Part shown: one piece after another, positions 21,443 through 33,015 of the stretch
Layout: each line of letters begins with the position of its first letter
Position numbering within the stretch: the stretch's first letter is position 1
Origin: Anastrepha obliqua
Taxonomy: Eukaryota; Arthropoda; Insecta; Diptera; Tephritidae
Direction: 5' to 3'
Assembly (NCBI RefSeq): GCF_027943255.1
Contig: NC_072896.1
Coordinates: 38,590,501-38,654,500 of the forward strand
Length of the DNA: 64,000 nucleotides
Made by a program: the position numbers and the translations under genes
The notes under the pieces: generated by a model
What the model saw: only the letters and a program-made list of their open reading frames with translations
Told to the model about the DNA's origin: nothing
Database searches by the model: none

Positions 21443-23510
21443 AATAACAACAATTGATTTTTCGAAAATTCGCAAATTTATTGATAATTTGGTCGTCAAT
21501 ACTCAATGCAAATACCTCAGTAGCAAGTCCAATCTCCTGCATGTCAATTATGGCCTGGCACCGTCGGGGCATACTTTCCACTAGTTTTTCTGCATATTCT
21601 ACCGGAAAATACCTTCAAATTTTCCGAATTTGTCGAGAAAGTTGATCTAAATTACATGGCTTGCATTTGCGAAGCTTCATTTTAATCAGAGTCCACACAT
21701 TTTCTATGGGATTTGCATCCGGTGACTGAGATGGCCAATCTCAAGTGAGATGGCCACTCGCTAAACGCTCGACTCCGATGTTTCGGATCGTTGTCCTCTT
21801 GAAGGATCCAGCTTTAATTTTTCTTGATATATAAGGTTGGCCAAAAAGTCTTGCGGTATTTCCGCAAGCTTGTCTTTGCAAGCGCGTAGTTCTAGTTGTA
21901 TTCGTCACATCGGTTCACGCTAGAGCTTTTTGGAAAGCTGTTTTCACGTGCTAACACGTGTTTGATTAATTGTTGCTTGCTTTTAGTCGTTCGTGAGTTA
22001 TAGCGTCGCAAACATGGAGCAAAATAAAGAGAAAATACGGCATATTTTACAGTACTACTACTATTCAAAAAGAAGCTCGATGCATGGGTGCCACACGACT
22101 TGACGCAAAAAAACATTTTTGCCCGTATGGATGCATGCGAATCGCTTCTGAATCGCAACAAAATCGACCCGTTTTTGAAGCGGATGGTGACTGGCGATGA
22201 AAAGTGGGTCACTTACGACAACGTGAAGCGCAAACGGTCGTGGTCGAAAAGCGGTGAAGCTGCCCAGACGGTGGCCAAGCCTGGATTGACGGCCAGGAAG
22301 GTTCTTCTGTGTGTTTGGTGGGATTGGCAGGGAATCAACCACTATGAGCTGCTCCCCTATGGCCAAACGCTCAATTCGGACCTGTACTGCCCACAACTGG
22401 ACCGCTTGAATGCAGCACTCATGCAGAAGAGGCCATCTTTGGTCAACAGAGGCCGAATTGTCTTCCATCAGGACAACGCCAGGCCACACACATCTTTGGT
22501 GACGCGCCAGAAGCTCCGGGACCTCGGATGGGAGGTTCTTTTGCATCCACCGTATAGTCCGGATCTCGCACCAAGTGATTACCACCTATTTCTGTCCATG
22601 GCGAACGAGCTTGGCAACTTCCGACTGTCCACAAGAGAGTCCTGTGAAAATTGGCTCTCCGAGTTTTTTGACAATAGGGAAGCGAGCTTCTATAAGAGGG
22701 GCATTATGACGTTGGCATCTCGTTGGGAACTCGTCATCGAACAAAACGGCGCATATTTGACTTAAATCGCATTATTATAACCAATTTTATGAACAATTGA
22801 AAATTCAATAAAAATACCGCAAGACTTTTTTGACAACCTTATACCATTGCTTAGCAGATGGCAACGAAGCCTTTTGATATATTTTATTCATTTTTTCGGC
22901 ATTTAAATTCTCGATAAATAAAAACAAAGTACCGAAACCTTTGTTTGAGAAGCACCCCGGAACATGGACCTTGACGGGGTGTTTAACAGTCCGTTGAAGC
23001 ATTCTACTGGTGGAGGTTGTCCAGGCTTGTTTAATGCTCGGAAATGCCCAGAAGGAGGATTCATCAGAAAAAACTACGTTGCTCCAATCGCGGTCCAAGT
23101 TTTCCTTCGCCCATTCCACTTGTTTTTCAACGTGTATTGCAATCGACATTGGTTTTACCAAAGTACTGCGATATTTCAGTTTATTGGCAAGCAAGTGCCT
23201 GCGAATCGTTCCGTAAGATATGTCAACACCTTTTGCTTTCAATTTCACAGCAGCTCCACGTAAAATCAAAGTCGGTTCTTTCGAGAACAATGCGAGCATT
23301 TTTTTGGTCTTTTTTTGAGACTTTGCTTGTACTTCCGCGATCAGGAAAATCATCAAGGTTACCGACCTTTTTATAGCGATTTATCCACCTGCTAACGAGC
23401 TGCTTCGACTTTCCCATATATTTCGCAGCAGCAGTGTGCGTTAATTTGAGTCCTTTTACATGCAAACATAGACCTCAAAGCGAAAGGCGTAACCGGTAGA
23501 TACTCATTTT
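21443..23510 (-). pseudogene. Second Tc1-like DD34E transposase gene, split by a mariner
   Basis: Minus strand from 23506: MSIYRLRLSL, KLTHTAAAKYMGKSKQLVSR (helix-turn-helix), VGNLDDFPDRGSTSKVSKKD, then 23262-22850 with YGTIRRHLLANKLKYRS, VVFSDESSFWAF (first Asp) and AEKMNKIYQKASLPSAKQWY. The mariner at 21834-22840 interrupts here. The frame resumes with LQEDNDPKHRSRAF (second Asp, 21795) and, with errors, SPDANPIENVW (third, Glu) near 21720. Stops and small duplications make it inactive. Confidence 0.8.
21834..22840 (+). pseudogene. DD34D mariner, 1007 bp, N-terminus deleted, C-terminal 225 codons open
   Basis: Inverted ends AAGGTTGKCMAAAAAGTCTT..GCGGTATTT at 21834 and 22840 with TA on both sides. 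The ORF 22088-22765 is uninterrupted: RMVTGDEKWVTYDNVKRKRS (first Asp), VLLCVWWDWQGINHYELLP, IVFHQDNARPHTS (second Asp), HPPYSPDLAPSDYHLF (third Asp; spacing DD34D), ending ASRWELVIEQNGAYLT. The DNA-binding N-terminal half is missing, so the copy cannot be autonomous. It is one of the best-preserved transposase bodies in the window and has inserted into the Tc1-like gene. Confidence 0.9.
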
Positions 23511-24020
23511 GAAAACCACTCAATTGAAGACTAAATTTGACAGACAGCTGACTTTTTACAAAAAGCATGAAGGACTGGGATGCCATCTATGTCATAGAAA
23601 AAGAGGCAGGACGTTCTGATTTTTTATCTACGTGTAAAAGTGACCACGCTCTTATGTAACAGACGTAAGTGAACCGATACGGGAAAGCTCGCATTGTTTC
23701 TCTAGTGGTACAGTTGCGATATGGCCAGATTTTCCGAAAACCATTACTTTGAGGTGCTTCTTCCGCGAACAACTTTTGATGAGTTTAGTTTGCTTTGGAG
23801 CATTCATACAGTCATATGCAGTTTATTGTTTGTTGTTTCCAGGTCATATAATATATGTACATACCTATATCCAAGATTCGATAGCATAGTGTGTTCAACA
23901 TTTCTTTACACCAATCGACCCAAGCCCTCTTTTGGGTAATTGTCAAATTAAGCCGAACCCAACGAGAACAAATCTCTTTGACGACCAAATATTTATAAAT
24001 TATTGGAAATCTTATATGTA
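23511..24020. other. No gene seen
   Basis: Flank of the Tc1-like element; includes its probable 5' non-coding end. No further motif recognised. Confidence 0.4.
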
Positions 24021-24700
24021 TCTTATATATAAAATAAAGTCAACTTTTGGTGTGTGTTCGCTAACCGGCCGTGTCTTTGCACCGAATTAAACCAAACTTA
24101 CACACATTGTTAAATAAGTATTGAAAATGGGTTCCGTAAAGTTTGGTTGTAATTCGGAACATGTCGTTTACTTTTTTAACGCTTGGGGCGGAACTGAACT
24201 GTCAAATTGACAGTGTGAGTCACAATGTGTCAATATTTCTTTCTGATTTGGATGCCTTAAAGAGAAGACGTAAGTGCAAAGTGTAAAAACTTTTTGTGAA
24301 TTTTTTTGGAGTGGATTTTGGTACAGTGAATAATTTCTTACGAAATTTGAAATTAATTGTGAAATCCGAATGTTCACATGAAATTATGTGTTCGTGGAAA
24401 AAAAAATTTTTTCGTTTTTTTTTTTTTGAAAAATATAAATGGATAATGGTTAAAAATGCTCCAATGCTCAATAAAACATATAAATTGAAACGAAAAATTC
24501 ATGGATGATCAGGAAAAAAGATTTTCAATTTATATTTTATATTTACTCAAAAACAAATAGAAAAACAAAAAATATTGTTTATGCCAAAGCGCTTGAATAA
24601 AGAATAAAGAAATAAATAATATGAAAACCATATCTTTTTCTCTTCTAAACCATATCTATTCTATTTTAGTTTGCCCAGCGAAGCGGGCCGGGTTTGCTAG
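24021..24700 (+). mobile_element. Non-autonomous Helitron, 680 bp
   Basis: Begins TCTTATATATAAAATAAAGT, preceded by A (24020). It ends GCCCAGCGAAGCGGGC-CGGGTTTG-CTAG, followed by T (24701). The TC start, the 3' GC hairpin (GCCC..GGGC, 24673-24688) about 8 bases before the CTAG end, and insertion between A and T are the hallmarks of Helitrons. No Rep/helicase ORF is present, so it depended on a partner. Confidence 0.85.
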
Positions 24701-24730
24701 TATATATATACATAAATTGGAACTACACAA

Positions 24731-24905
24731 AATATTTTTTTTATTTAGTAAAAAGTTATTACAAAAAAACAAAAATTATGTAATCTTACAACTTCTTGGC
24801 AGACGTTTCTTTCTTGTGCAAGTGAAGCCAAGTCCTTCCCCATCTGATCATTCCAAAGGAATTCCGCTTCCTGGAATTTCTTAGCACCAACAGGTACCGC
24901 ATAGG
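24731..24905 (-). repeat. Terminus-family piece plus small RTE-like fragment
   Basis: 24731-24780 repeats the ATTTAGTAAAAAGTTATT terminus-type sequence. 24795-24905 matches the 3' part of the RTE-like family in reverse orientation (GTGAAGCCAAGTCCTTC; ACAGGTACCGCAT), heavily decayed. Confidence 0.5.
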
Positions 24906-25008
24906 TATATAGTCTAAAAGTACTTATTTTTAAGCTTACATATTAAAAAAAAAAAAATTTTTATTAAGTACCTGAACAAGAAGGCCTGAGAAGGCTTCAG
25001 AATTATAT

Positions 25009-26120
25009 TAGGTTGAGAATATGTTCGTAGCGTTTTTACCGAACACTTTTGTTTAAACAAAAAACAACAATTAATCAATAACTTAATCAATTATATATTC
25101 GTCGTGACCGTTTACAACCTCTTCCCACTTCTCGACCAATTTGTTGATGCCGTTCCACCAAAAATTGCCTGGTCTGGTGTCAAAGAAGTTGTTGAGCTAA
25201 TTTTTAAGGACCTCTTCATATGGTTTCACACGGAGCGGAAAATAAGGTAGCTAGTCGGTGTAAGGTCCGGAGAATACGGCGGATGCTGAAAGGCCTGCGA
25301 TACGAGCTCTTGGAGTGCGGCTTTGACGACTTGTGCAACATGGGGCCTGGCGGTGTCGTGAAGGAGTATGGTTTGACCAAGTCGATCAGGACTTTTCAGT
25401 CGAATAGCCTTATTCACGCGGTGTAGCTAGGAAATGTAAAGCTTTTTGTTGACCGTGGCATTCTTTTCGAGCATTTCCCAGTGCACCATGTCATCCCAGT
25501 CCCACCAAACACACATCATGATCTATTTGGGATAAAGATCCGGCTTGACTCTCGACTTTAATTTATCTCCTGGAGTCCACACATTCCTTTCTTTGCTTCA
25601 TATTGATTTAGGGGCACCATTTCTCATCTCCCGTGACGATTCGGTACAAAAAGCGCTGTTTATGTCCGCGTGTTGCTCGATGGTGAGCGAGATGCTGAGA
25701 AGCAATTTGAAGGCGACTTTCTTTCTTTTTTTCGTTGAGCTCGTGAAGCACACAGGCTCCCAATTTTTCGGTAAATACCGTTGAATGAAGGTGATTCAAA
25801 ATAGTTTTATGCTCGCAATTCATTTTTCCGTCAATTCACGACAGGTTTGGCGATCGTTCTCCTTCAAAAGTGATTTGAGACGTTCTTCATCGAATTCAGA
25901 AGGTCTCCACTGCGAGCCGTGTCATTGACGTCAAAGTCAGCATTTTTGAACTTTGCAAACCATTTCCGTGCTGAGGACTCGCCTATGACACCTTCCCATA
26001 CACATCGAAAATGTCCCGGGCTACTTCGGCATCATTTTGACCTGGATGAAAAGCAAAGAAGAGCAAGTGTCGAAAATGTTGATTTTTGCGTCCTGGATAT
26101 TCCATTTCTAAGTCTCAAAA
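25009..26120 (-). pseudogene. DD34D mariner relic
   Basis: TIR-like start GGTTGAGAATATGTTCGTAG at 25011. The minus strand gives MNCEHKTILNHLHSTVFTEK (25823), LNEKKKESRLQIASQHLAHH, QRFLYRIVTGDEKWC (first Asp, 25620), then 25417-25226 with ILLHDTARPHVAQVVKAALQ (second Asp) and QHPPYSPDLTPTSYLIF, where the third catalytic Asp is replaced by Ser in TSY. Frames shift between blocks. The other end, near 26120, shows no clear TIR. Confidence 0.8.
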
Positions 26121-26744
26121 TTAATAGAAAATAAAAGAATTCAAAAATACAATTAACATAGTTTTGTAGAGCAGAAAGAGTTCTATCGAATGAATACTTA
26201 CCCTATCCCACACAGCAAACATATCGTTGTAAAAAAAAGAAAATATAAAAACTCTATGAACTTATTCCCCAACGAAATAAAATATCATTTGTGGAACGGT
26301 GAACGAAGTATACTTATTACTTGGGCAAATATTACAACACAAAAGTTCTGTTTGCCTTCAGCAAAAAAAAGCTGAGCTTTGGTTGAAAATTTCTTACATC
26401 TTTTTTTTTGTATTTTTTCAAAAATTTTATAAACTTTTTCTTTTGTAACATTTTTTAAAACGGATATAAAATTTCTTTTCAAAAACATGTCTTTTAAACA
26501 TCTACTCCATCGAGTGTGGCTAGTGAGCAATTGCTCAGTGCTGCATGTCAGGTCTATACCGCTGGAAGGTGCTGCTAGGATGATTTTAAATATTTCTAAT
26601 ACTCGATAGGAAACATTAACAATTTGAACCAGAAAAAATGGCCTAAAAAATTATCCTCTACTATGTACTAAATAACTATGTATCTTTTTCCTAGTTTTTT
26701 TTTTAAACAAGCGACTATCTATGTAAATTTGATAATAACCTGAA
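26121..26744. other. No gene seen
   Basis: AT-rich with a Lys/Phe-rich minus ORF (26285-26530) that shows no known motif. 26740-26790 carries another ACTTTTTTACTAAATAAAAG terminus-type piece. Confidence 0.4.
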
Positions 26745-27200
26745 TAACTTTTTTACTAAATAAAAGAAATGATTTTTAGTGATGACTTTGTGCCCGTTTT
26801 ATCACATTTCCTATAATTTCGCACAATTTTTCCTATGATAACTGGTCGCATTCCTGTCGAATATTCCCTTTATTTGCTGGGACTGTCTTAGGCTTCTTGG
26901 CATAAGCACGTGACTTCAAGTAACCCCAAAGAAAGAATTCTAGGATGGTTAAATCGGTCGATCTCACTGGTCATGCCAAATCACCAAAAAGGGGGAGATT
27001 GCGCAAACAGGAAATGCATACTTTAAAATATCCAATTTAGCCCTTGTTTCATATGCGATTGCACCGCCTTGTTGAAGCCACATGTTTTCCAAGCCCCGCT
27101 CATCTAATTTCGGCAGTAAGAAGTCGTTTATCATGGCCCTTTAGCGTTCGCCAGTAACAGTGGCCGTGTTGCCGATGGTGTTCTCAGTCCAATTTCATTA
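26745..27200 (-). pseudogene. rosa-type DD41D mariner fragment, strongly decayed
   Basis: Minus-strand pieces: RAMINDFLLPKLDERGLENM near 27150, WLQQGGAIAYETRAKLDILK near 27080 (second Asp position now Gly), then a WxxWHDQ region and LGLLEVTCLCQEA. The order and wording match the DD41D copies elsewhere. Frame changes and stops throughout. Confidence 0.6.
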
Positions 27201-27743
27201 TTTTTAAGCTAACTTTAATAAAATATACTTCAAGTACAACCTCCTGGTAAGCCACTTTTATTCTAGCCCTCCTCTCGCTTAACTTTTTTTCAACACTTGC
27301 ATTGCTTTCCAACCCCAAATAATTCAAGCTTTCACGTTCCCATAAATTTCCAATAAATAAAGGTGAAACTTATTGCTCTGTAAATTGACTCAATCGAAAA
27401 TGATTTCACTAACAATTTGTGAATTTGCTGAATTATGTACACAACTTAGCACAGCTTTGCAAAGACATACCTATTTAAGTTAATATATACATAAAAACTT
27501 TAACTTTACCTAGAAAGTATGATGCAAACAAAAATTGTGGTTGTCTAAGCAGTTGTCGAACAATTTTCATTCGGTGAAATCGGCAACTTGATAAATGAAG
27601 CTTACAAATTCGTATATTTACGAAACCCAAGTGAACAAGTAAGAAGATACAGTAGACAAACATAGGGAGCAGCAATAAATGCCAAAGCCCAAACTAAATT
27701 ACACTGTGTGACACGATGTTGGTACCTATAGGCCCGATTGCTA
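27201..27743. other. No gene seen
   Basis: AT-rich spacer without recognised features. Confidence 0.4.
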
Positions 27744-28880
27744 TTAGGTGCGCAACTAAGTTCTCGCTGTTTGTCAATAGATGCCGCCAGCAGTGTGTGC
27801 TAGTCGATTCTAATATAATATAACCTAAACGTCGTAAGCCAAGCTAAGACATATGGATAAACTGCTTCGACACATTAGTGATTTTGTTTTGGTATCAACA
27901 ACTTTTGGTTTTGTGAAAATGTCTGATTTTGTGCCGAATAATCGTCATTTGCGGGAAGTGTTGATTTTCCTCTTTCATTCAAAAAAAAAAAAAACGGCAG
28001 CTGAAGCGCATCGAGAGCTACAAAAAGTTTATGGAGATGCTGCTTTAAGTGAAACAACGGTGAATTTAATTGACGACCATCCGCGTGAAGGAAGGCCAAA
28101 AACCTTAGAAAACGCTGAATTGGAGGCATTGCTCCATGAGAATCCGTGTCAAACGCAAGAAGAGCTTGCTTCAGTATTAGGAGTTACCCGCCAATCCATT
28201 TCCAAGCCATTGCATGCTTTGGGAATGATTCAGAAACAGTGGACTTGGGTTCCTTATGAGTTAAAACCAAGGGATGTTGAACGTCGTTTTTTCGCCTGTG
28301 AACAACGGTTCCAGGCAAAAAATGAAGTGGTTTCTTTATCGCATCTTGGCGAATATTAAAAAATGGATTCATTACATCAATCCAAAGAAAAGAAAGTCGT
28401 GGTGACTGTCCGGTCATGCGTCTACGTTATCGACTTCAATAGATGCGATTGAGCCGAGCATTGCGCGCTAAGCGGCCGTAATACGCGGAGAGGCATGAAA
28501 AAGTGATTCTGCAGCATGACAACGCTCCGTCTCACGTTGCCAAACCCGTTAAAACCTACCTGGAATCACTGAAATTGGAAATCCTACCCCACCCGCCTTA
28601 TTCTCCAGATATTGCGCCGTCCGATTATCAAATGTTCCGATCGATGGCACATTGTCTAGCTGACCAGCAGTTCCATTCATATGAAGACATCAAAAAATGG
28701 CTTGATCCGTTGATAGACTCAAAAGATGAACAGTTTTAGCTCGACGGTATACGAGATCTAACAGAAAGATGGGAAATAGTAGTAGCCAGCGATGGGCAAT
28801 ACTTTCAATGATCCACTTGTAACCGTTTTTTTTTTTTTTTTTCAGAATAAAGTTGTATTTTCATCAAAAAAACAGGTTAT
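27744..28880 (+). pseudogene. Mauritiana-like DD34D mariner, internally deleted
   Basis: Left TIR TTAGGTGCGCAACTAAGTTC at 27746. ATG at 27921: MSDFVPNNRHLREVLIFLFH, AYGDAALSETT-type N-terminus with a deletion at VNLIDDHPREGRPK. ELEALLHENPCQTQEELASV and PYELKPRDVERRFFACEQ run to a stop at 28359. Later frames give ILQHDNAPSHVAKPVKTYLE (28503; second Asp) and HPPYSPDIAPSDYQMF (third Asp), with a stop after SKDEQF at 28739. The segment around the first Asp is lost. The right TIR is incomplete. A sister copy lies at 53714-54870. Confidence 0.85.
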
Positions 28881-29284
28881 TTATTGAAAGGAGGCTGGTA
28901 GGAGTGTAAAATTTGTGTTCACACGCAAGTGGAAAAGTCACTGATCGTCATTCGCCAAGACATTGCCAAGTTGCCAAGACGATTCTTCGGCAAACGGTCC
29001 ACAAGTTTCCTCTGGGTAGCGTCCAAGCACCCCTTTGGGAGCGAACTAATGTGAGAAGGCAAAACTGCTGGTTGTACGCTGAGTTTGGTAACCGCACGTA
29101 AAAAAGCAAGTCCCAGTGAAAATAAAAACAACGCCTTGCATCACAACCAAAATCGCTTAAGCGATTTTCCTGCCAAATAAGAAGTAAAATATTTATTGAA
29201 AAATTTATATAATTTAGCTGTTAACTACAAAAAAATATTAAATTTTTTCTTCGTACAATATTTTTTTTTTGGATTTTATTTCGT
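28881..29284. other. Unassigned
   Basis: 28910-29100 is GC-richer than its surroundings and has open frames on both strands; I cannot assign it. Confidence 0.35.
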
Positions 29285-30440
29285 TTTTAAATTCTGTCAA
29301 AAAAGTACCGGGAATTGTTCAATAAAATGCAAAATAATTGTTTAATCATCAAAATTTATTTTGTCGCCTTAAAAATAGACTCCATTCGAAGCAATACACA
29401 TATGCCAACGACTAGTCCAGTCATCAAAGTCCTTTTTAAACGCGTTTGAAGAGATCTTCTTCAGCTCCTTCAGCAAGGGGGCTAAATCCGGTGAATACGG
29501 TGGTTGCTCGATGATATTTGTGGAGTTTTTGGCCAAAAAAGTGTTCAGAATATGATCCTTGTGAGATGGTGCCTTATCATGGTGCAAGATCCATAAGTTT
29601 TCCTTCCACATATTGGGCTGTTTCTTACGAACATTCTCTCTCAAACGTCACATAACTTCCAAACTATAACCATTTGGAATGAATTCCGAGCGCCCAACAC
29701 CAGGATAATCAAAGAAAACGAGTAGCATGACTTTCACTTTTGACCGACTTTCACGTGGGTTTTTGGGTTTCGGCTCATATGGATAGCGTCATTCAGCCGC
29801 TTTTTGACTGGTTTGCATATCAAACTCATATACCCACGTCTCATCACCTGATTTGATGCGCTGGATTGGGTCCGAATTCACTTGCTAAAGCAAGTATTCA
29901 GCCACCTTTTTCCGATGAATTTTTTTTTACAGAAATTCAACTCTCTTGGATCGAGTAGAGCGGCCGTCGAACGCGTCTCATGCCCAATTAATGGTGTAAA
30001 ATGTTGCGAATTGATTCGTGGAACACGCAAAAGCATCGAGCTGCCTCCGTCAAACTTAAATGATGATTTTCCAGCACCATTCCTTTGATTTTGTCGACGT
30101 TTTCATACGTTAAAGTCGTTGATGGGCGACCAGATTCGAGCAAATATTGCACGACTTCTCGGCCTTCTGCAAAAACCTTATACCACTCGTAGACCTATGT
30201 TTTTGATAAAGCACACCCGTCATGGGCTTTCAGAAACATTTTCAATGAATCGGCACAAAAATATTCCGTTCAAACACAAAATTTAAGACAGAATTTGTTG
30301 GATATCTTTATCCATAGTGAAAATCGCAGAGCACACCTGCGGTTCACTGATATAATTAAATGCCAAAAACAAGCAAACTGACAGATCACGCTCAAACTCT
30401 GCGACACTATAGAGGGCGTTGTACCAACATTTCAGCAAAA
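29285..30440 (-). pseudogene. DD34D mariner relic
   Basis: Minus-strand ORF 29644-29369: NVRKKQPNMWKENLWILHHD (second Asp), KAPSHKDHILNTFLAKNSTN, QPPYSPDLAP; the residues after this are deleted, removing the third Asp block. It ends WHMCIASNGVYF. Earlier parts at 30280-29700 are scattered in several frames (YETWVYEFDMQT-like around 29830; VFAEGREVVQYLLESG near 30150). The 3' terminus is near GTCAAAAAAGTACCGGGAAT (29296). Confidence 0.75.
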
Positions 30441-30639
30441 AAATTTAGGCATATCCTCAATATATATTTTTTATATCCTCAATAAGAAAAAATGTCGATG
30501 GGGTTGGCAAGAAGAATTCCCAAAGTATTATTCTTTTACTTAAGTATACATATATACGGGATGTATTTGAAAAAAAATTGGCTCAAGTGAATGAAATTTA
30601 TCAGTGGCATTTTATTTAAATACACCGCGTGGTTAATCC

Positions 30640-30996
30640 AGCATTTAGAATTAGAGCTATCGATTTTTTGACTTTGAACAAAAGGATCTTCGCAAATCAA
30701 ATAATTATCCAATATGGCCGCCTAGAAGCAGAGATTTGACTCTATTCGACTTTTTCAAAAGATGATTCGGGAATTGAAAAATGAATTCGATATTACATTT
30801 GCTGAGGTAAATATCGAAACTCTCACAATTGTATTAAAACATTGGGTTAATAGAACAGAGTACTTCAAAGCCTGCCATAGAAGTAATTTTTATGCAATTT
30901 TACTCCCTGTTTAATGGCGAGGTTGACTCTTTCCAATAAAAACAAAATTGTTCCTCTGGCCAATTAAAATTCAAAATCAAATTACTAGGTGAACCA
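30640..30996 (+). pseudogene. DD41D-like mariner, C-terminal fragment
   Basis: Frame-shifted plus-strand reading gives WPPRSRDLTLFDFFK near 30715 (third Asp region), then NEFDITFAEVNIETLTIVLK and HWVNRTEYFKACHRSNFYAI to a stop at about 30913. The 3' end GGTGAACCACCC at 30984 looks like a TIR. No upstream catalytic blocks remain. Confidence 0.6.
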
Positions 30997-31257
30997 CCCG
31001 ATATAAAGCTCAGCCTAATGGAAAATGTTAAACAGGTGAACATTTCAAGATTGCACATCTTATGAAGGTTTCAAATTGTGATAGATTTTTAATCTATTTC
31101 CACATAGTTAAATTGAACAAAGTCAAGTCAAGAAATATTTATTGGGCCACGTATGATTCAATAAATGAAAGATCGAAATAAGATGCCAAACACTTGGTAA
31201 AAAGAGGAACAGAAATGAGAAAATCGTAGTGATCAATTTATCCTACGGATATAAAAA

Positions 31258-31545
31258 TGTCGCCAGACGCCGTGGCTGAAGGAATTGGACGTGACTACCA
31301 TTTGGAAGTAGACGGGTTCGAAACCTCGGGCATGAAACACCAAATGATTGAAAAGGTTTTTTCTAAAAGCGATCGACCCTCTGCAAGCAATGAGAAACCT
31401 CCGAGTATATTTCTGCTATAAAAAATCTACTCATAAAAACAATCTTCCGTTCGAAGGTGGCATATGTGAAACTGCAGATCTGTCCATTTGTGGACAAACA
31501 TCAAAAAGCACACCGCAAATAGGAGGATTACATATATGATATTTA
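31258..31545 (+). mobile_element. tRNA-derived SINE (tephritid type)
   Basis: A head of tRNA type: A-box-like GCCGTGGCTGAAGGAATTGG (31270) and B box GGGTTCGAAACC (31315-31326), followed by the body with AATGAGAAACCTCCGAGTAT, ATCTTCCGTTCGAAGGTGGC and CCATTTGTGGACAAACATC. The same unit is found reversed at 61806-62092, and its tail at 9829-9962 and 58848-58950. The pol III A and B boxes would be its internal promoter. No long flanking duplication could be fixed. Confidence 0.8.
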
Positions 31546-31595
31546 TATACATAAGAATATAGAATGTTGAACGTTAGAAGTTATTTTTTCTATTC

Positions 31596-32115
31596 CTCTT
31601 CTTCTTCTTCATAAGCGCCATAACCGCTTACGCGATTTTGGCCGAGTTTAACAAAGCGCACAGTTGGACACACCAAGTGAAACCAAGTCCGTATCTACCT
31701 GATCTTTCCGAAGCGGAGGAGGTCGTGTCCTCTCTCTGTTTCCACCAGCTGGTACCGCATCGAATACTTCCGAAGCCGGAGCGTTTGCAAACATTCGGAC
31801 GACATGACCTAGGCAATGAAGCTGCTGGATCTTTATTCGCTGGGCTATGTCTATGTCGACGTAAAGCTCATACAGTTTATTACCAACGACCAAAGGTCCA
31901 AAACTCTTCCACAGAATCTTTCTCTCAAACACTCCAAGTGTCGCTACTTTTTTTTGTCCTCGTTCACCACCAGACCCATTGGCTTTGCTTCTTCATCCAG
32001 CTTGGAAAAAGCAGAACTGACAGGGCGGAGAGGTCCTTCTCATTTCTGACGGTGCTGCTGGAATTGAGCAACGTCATTTTGCACAGCCGTATTAGTTTGG
32101 TGACATCAAATTCAG
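31596..32115 (-). pseudogene. RTE-like non-LTR retrotransposon, doubly deleted copy
   Basis: Minus strand: the C-terminal block KLYELYVDIDIAQRIKIQQL..CLGHVVRM matches the copy at 14246-14959. Upstream of it, near 31948, the sequence jumps to the DKTK/KLDEEAKPMGLV block (31950-32020) and again to the RT block LLNSSSTVRNEKDL (32030-32090). Two internal deletions have joined three separated parts of the element. Confidence 0.75.
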
Positions 32116-32560
32116 ACATTCTCTATTCTTAGTTGCTTCAAAGCAATGTGTAAGAAGGCTCGAGAAATGGGGTCAAGGACGAAATATATTGGAGTTCAGT
32201 TTTGTTTAACCATTAACAGCTGGCTATTTCCAAGCATAAAACAAAAACTAGAAGGTTTTAAATAGAGATGATATGTAAAAATCTGTACTTCCTCTTCTGG
32301 GTCGCTGCTAATAACTCAAAAATTATATTATAGATTGAATTATGGGTGTGGCAGAAGGAAGGAACACCACCATAAAAACACTAAAATTATCTGGGTACAC
32401 GAATTTCTACGGCTTAGAGGAGGAGAACTTAAATGTCTGTCTGGCCCCGAGTGGTTTTTATTTAAGAGCTTCAGAACTTAAAATGCTAATATAACACAAA
32501 AATGTTGTTGGAATGCGTTTTTTTTTTTTTTTCATTATAATCTAGTAGATAATTTCATGG
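32116..32560. other. No gene seen
   Basis: AT-rich, no recognised motif; contains a T-run at 32519-32532. Confidence 0.4.
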
Positions 32561-33015
32561 CATTTATTTCTTGAATATGATTTGCGGTATATGTCCGCCG
32601 CCGTTACGAGTCCCTTGGTCCATCCGATCAGCTTAATAAGTCTATCCTAAAGCGGGCTGTATGGTAAGATGCGTCGGCTTGTGGGAACCAAATGACTTCG
32701 ATGTTTAGGTGATTAATTTTTGTAAGCAAAAATCCAGTCAGCATGTCTCAATAGCGCTTGCCACTCACCATAACGGCAGCCTCTTTTTCATTTGAAAGAA
32801 ATAAGGACCAATGATCCCGCCAGTGCTGTATGAACTTTTTTTTTTTTTCAAATTAAATTTTCACAATTTCGAAGCGCTGTTCTGGCGTTAAACGATTCAT
32901 GATGAATTGCCAACCTTTACTGAACAGAATTGTAAAGACAGTTCGCCATTCTCAGCTGTCAAATCATAGTTATCGAAATCGATATTTCTCAAGCAGCTAA
33001 AAAAACACCCATTAC
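32561..33015 (-). pseudogene. rosa-type mariner (second TIR type), N-terminus fused to middle
   Basis: Minus strand starts MNRLTPEQRFEIVKI at 32901 and soon joins GGIIGPYFF-like and EKEAAVMVSGKRY..DMLTG (32800), then INHLNIEVIWFPQADAS (second Asp region). The 5' end at 32996-33013 reads GGGTGTTTTTTTAGCTGC inverted, with the ATCGATTTCGATAACTA leader. The same 5' end recurs at 47560-47640 and, decayed, at 51040-51120, so this is a distinct subfamily. Confidence 0.7.

Noticed and set aside
22061..22585. 174-codon minus-strand ORF
   Set aside because: Antisense shadow of the mariner transposase at 22088-22765.
31258..31345. A functional tRNA gene
   Set aside because: A and B boxes are present, but the cloverleaf is not intact and the sequence continues into the SINE body.
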